In this document: piece after piece, positions 14,868-16,854 of the stretch
How positions within the stretch are numbered: position 1 is the first letter of the stretch
Layout: every line of letters starts with the position of its first letter
Source of the DNA: Coxiellaceae bacterium UBA1530
GTDB lineage: Bacteria; Pseudomonadota; Gammaproteobacteria; Coxiellales; Coxiellaceae
Direction: 5' to 3'
Assembly (NCBI GenBank): GCA_002323325.1
Contig: DCQA01000060.1
Location: forward strand, 1,198 to 18,051
Length of the DNA stretch: 16,854 bases
Notes under the pieces: model-generated
What the model saw: only the letters and a program-made list of their open reading frames with translations
Told to the model about the DNA's origin: nothing
The model's database searches: none
Position numbers and translations under genes: made by a program

Positions 14868-16103
14868 ATGGCAAAGAAAATGGAAAAAGACCTAATGGTT
14901 GCTCTCGATATAGGAACGAGTAAAATCGCAGCCTTGGTCGGTGAGATTGGTCCTGAGGGACAGGTTGAAGTAATTGGTTTTGGGGCTCATCCTTCACGGG
15001 GCTTGAAAAAAGGCGTTGTTGTCAACATAGAGACAACAGTACAGTCGATCAAATATGCGATTGAAGAAGCCGAATTAATGGCAGGCTGTGAAATACACTC
15101 TGCATTTACAGGAATTGCAGGAAGTCATATCAGAAGCCTGAACTCTCATGGAATTGTTGCTATCCGAGATAGAGAAGTTAACTCTCATGATGTTGATCGT
15201 GTAATTGATGCGGCCAAAGCTGTTGCAATTCCAGCAGATCAAAAGATTTTACACATTGTTCCCCAAGAATTTGTCGTTGATTCACAGGATGGTGTGCGTG
15301 AGCCTATCGGAATGTCAGGCGTACGATTAGAAGCTAAAGTTCACATTGTCACAGGGGCTGCGAGTGCGGCTCAGAACATTACTAAATGTGTTAAGCAATG
15401 TGGATTACAAGTCGACGATATTGTGTTGGAGCAATTGGCATCTAGTAAAGCTGTATTAACTGAAGATGAGAAAGAATTAGGAGTATGTCTAGTCGATATT
15501 GGTGGCGGTACGACTGACATTGCTATCTTTACAGAGGGAGCAATTCGTCATACTGCCGTTATTCCTATTGCTGGTGATCACGTCACTAGTGATATCGCTG
15601 TAGCATTGCGCACTCCTATGCAAAGTGCAGAAAAGATCAAAATCGAGCATGGCTGCGCTTTAAGTAAGTTGGTTGAAAGTGCTGGTGCAATTGAGGTTCC
15701 AGGTGTGGCTAGCCGTGCCCCTAAAGATATCCATAAAAAAGCCTTGGCTCAGGTTGTACAAGCTCGATACGCTGAATTGTTCGAATTAGTTGCCGCTGAA
15801 ATTCGTCGAAGTGGTTTTGAAAATTTAGTTGCTTCTGGGATTGTATTAACAGGAGGAGCGTCAAAAGTTGAGGGGTCAATTGAACTTGCTGAGTCCATTT
15901 GTCAAATGCCCGTCCGACTTGGCGCGCCACAAAATATCTCAGGTCTTGTAGATGTTAGGCAAAATCCAGGTTTTTCAACCGGTGTAGGGTTGTTGATGCA
16001 TGGAATGAAGGCGCAGCAATATGGTGTTGCTAGTTATGATATTGGTCATAATGCAGACGGCTTATGGTCTAGGATGAAAAATTGGTTTAATAATAATTTT
16101 TAA
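14868..16103 (+). CDS. ftsA: Cell division protein FtsA
   Basis: FtsA is an actin-family ATPase that anchors FtsZ filaments to the inner membrane and recruits late divisome proteins. The 411-residue product shows phosphate-1 LDIGTSKIAALVGE at about 13-26, the FtsA-specific 1C subdomain (SIKYAIEEAELMAGCEIHSAFTGIAG onward), phosphate-2 CLVDIGGGTTDIAIF, the adenosine motif IVLTGGASKVEG, and a C-terminal amphipathic membrane-targeting helix, LWSRMKNWFNNNF, like the family end. Length is near the E. coli value of 420. The ATG is preceded by AGGGAG at 14851-14856, 11 bases away, which is longer than ideal. Internal ATGs at 14880 and 14895 do not have better sites. It stands apart from ftsQ and 69 bp before ftsZ. 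Confidence 0.97.
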   Translation: MAKKMEKDLMVALDIGTSKIAALVGEIGPEGQVEVIGFGAHPSRGLKKGVVVNIETTVQSIKYAIEEAELMAGCEIHSAFTGIAGSHIRSLNSHGIVAIRDREVNSHDVDRVIDAAKAVAIPADQKILHIVPQEFVVDSQDGVREPIGMSGVRLEAKVHIVTGAASAAQNITKCVKQCGLQVDDIVLEQLASSKAVLTEDEKELGVCLVDIGGGTTDIAIFTEGAIRHTAVIPIAGDHVTSDIAVALRTPMQSAEKIKIEHGCALSKLVESAGAIEVPGVASRAPKDIHKKALAQVVQARYAELFELVAAEIRRSGFENLVASGIVLTGGASKVEGSIELAESICQMPVRLGAPQNISGLVDVRQNPGFSTGVGLLMHGMKAQQYGVASYDIGHNADGLWSRMKNWFNNNF

Positions 16104-16107
16104 TTTT

Positions 16108-16135
16108 TTGCTATTACTATTTGGTTGCTTATAAA
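16108..16135 (+). promoter_or_regulatory. Candidate ftsZ promoter
   Basis: TTGCTA at 16108-16113 and TATAAA at 16130-16135 with a 16-bp spacer match sigma-70 elements at four and five of six positions. The pair lies in the 69-bp ftsA-ftsZ spacer and would give a leader of about 30 nt containing the strong ftsZ Shine-Dalgarno. Dedicated ftsZ promoters are known in other gammaproteobacteria, so this is plausible, but it rests on sequence match alone. Confidence 0.4.
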
Positions 16136-16160
16136 GACGTAGCTGTAAAAGAAGGAAAAG

Positions 16161-16166
16161 AGGAGG
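16161..16166 (+). promoter_or_regulatory. Strong ftsZ Shine-Dalgarno (AGGAGG)
   Basis: AGGAGG sits six bases before ATG 16173 and is the only full-consensus ribosome site I see in the window. It fits the high FtsZ-to-FtsA protein ratio found in bacteria and fixes the ftsZ start. Confidence 0.8.
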
Positions 16167-16172
16167 TCTTCA

Positions 16173-16854
16173 ATGTTCGAACTGGGTGATAATGAGGCGC
16201 ATAATGCACAGATAAAAGTCATTGGTATAGGTGGAGGTGGTGGAAACGCTATCGAGCATATGATGGCTGAGTCCATAGACGGTGTTGATTTTATTTGTGC
16301 TAATACAGATTCGCAGGCATTACAGCGATCAAGTGCAAAAATGGTGATTCAGTTGGGCGAAGAAATGACTAAAGGACTGGGTGCTGGCGCGGATCCTAAT
16401 GTGGGTCGTCAGGCTGCAGAGGAAGACAGGGAAAGACTTCGTGAAGTATTAGATGGGACCGATATGGTTTTCATAACCGCCGGAATGGGTGGCGGAACCG
16501 GCACAGGTGCTGCGCCAATCGTTGCTGAGATAGCAAAGCAACTTGGGATTTTAACAGTTGCTGTTGTTACAAAGCCTTTTGCATTTGAGGGGCGTAAACG
16601 TATGCAGATTGCAGAGTCTGGCATTAGGGAGTTAGCTAAGACCGTTGATTCCTTGATTACTATCCCAAACAATAAACTACTCAGCGTCCTCGGAAAAAAT
16701 ATTACTTTGCTTAATGCGTTTAAAGCGGCAAATAATGTGTTGCTAGGTGCGGTTCAAGGTATTGCTGATCTTATTACTCGCCCAGGATTAATCAACGTTG
16801 ACTTTGCAGATGTGCGAACGGTGATGTCAGAAATGGGTATGGCCATGATGGGAA
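16173..16854 (+). CDS. ftsZ: Cell division GTPase FtsZ, N-terminal part (3' end outside window)
   Basis: FtsZ is the tubulin-like GTPase that polymerises into the Z-ring at midcell. The frame is open from ATG 16173 to the window end, giving 227 codons of an expected 380-400. It starts MFEL and has the GTP-binding glycine loop IGIGGGGGNAIEHM at 17-30, TKGLGAGADPNVGRQAAEED at 66-85, the tubulin signature GGGTGTGAAP at 106-115, VVTKPFAFEGRKRM at 131-144, IPNNKLL, and the T7 catalytic loop NVDFADVRTVMSEMG at 208-222. The position usually GANPEVG reads GADPNVG here. The C-terminal domain and the FtsA/ZipA-binding tail are not visible. AGGAGG upstream and a promoter-like sequence in the spacer suggest strong, partly independent expression. 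Confidence 0.98.
   Translation, partial: MFELGDNEAHNAQIKVIGIGGGGGNAIEHMMAESIDGVDFICANTDSQALQRSSAKMVIQLGEEMTKGLGAGADPNVGRQAAEEDRERLREVLDGTDMVFITAGMGGGTGTGAAPIVAEIAKQLGILTVAVVTKPFAFEGRKRMQIAESGIRELAKTVDSLITIPNNKLLSVLGKNITLLNAFKAANNVLLGAVQGIADLITRPGLINVDFADVRTVMSEMGMAMMG

Noticed and set aside
16409..16672. Minus-strand open frame opposite ftsZ with a PVPVPPPIPAV stretch
   Set aside because: The proline run is the reverse reading of the FtsZ glycine-rich GMGGGTGTGAAP codons, so it is a shadow.

Overview
The window is a division and cell wall (dcw) cluster from a Gram-negative bacterium, most likely a gammaproteobacterium. MraZ, RsmH, MraY, MurD, FtsW and FtsZ align residue for residue over long stretches with the enterobacterial proteins as I remember them. 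MurE carries the DNPR motif of meso-diaminopimelate-adding enzymes, and a lipid A-type acyltransferase implies an LPS-bearing outer membrane. The DNA is moderately AT-rich by eye (not counted). I cannot place the genus.

Layout: positions 1-177 hold the 3' end of a membrane protein gene resembling an O-antigen ligase/polymerase. A 266-bp AT-rich spacer with the mra promoter and operator region follows. Then come mraZ, rsmH, ftsL and ftsI (444-3979) on the + strand, nearly contiguous. A single minus-strand gene for an LpxL/HtrB-family acyltransferase (3974-4882) interrupts the cluster. From 4952 to 14642 the genes murE, murF, mraY, murD, ftsW, murG, murC and ftsQ are packed with overlaps or gaps of less than 20 bp. 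After a 225-bp spacer come ftsA (14868-16103), a 69-bp spacer with a promoter-like sequence, and the first 227 codons of ftsZ, which runs off the window.

How the genes work together: MurC, MurD, MurE and MurF build UDP-MurNAc-pentapeptide in the cytoplasm. MraY and MurG make lipid I and lipid II on the inner membrane face. FtsW and FtsI polymerise and cross-link septal peptidoglycan. FtsL and FtsQ are divisome scaffold proteins, and FtsA ties the FtsZ ring to the membrane. MraZ is the cluster's transcription regulator and RsmH methylates 16S rRNA.

The departures from the textbook cluster are: an antisense acyltransferase, whose motifs look more Bacteroidota-like than enterobacterial, between ftsI and murE; no murB or ddlB between murC and ftsQ; a separated ftsA-ftsZ end with a terminator-like hairpin before it; a long C-terminal tail on FtsL; and a clear 10-bp-spaced TGGGN ladder in front of mraZ. 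I see no mobile element, CRISPR array, RNA gene or clearly novel multi-gene system. The window is a conserved housekeeping locus with some lineage-specific rearrangement.
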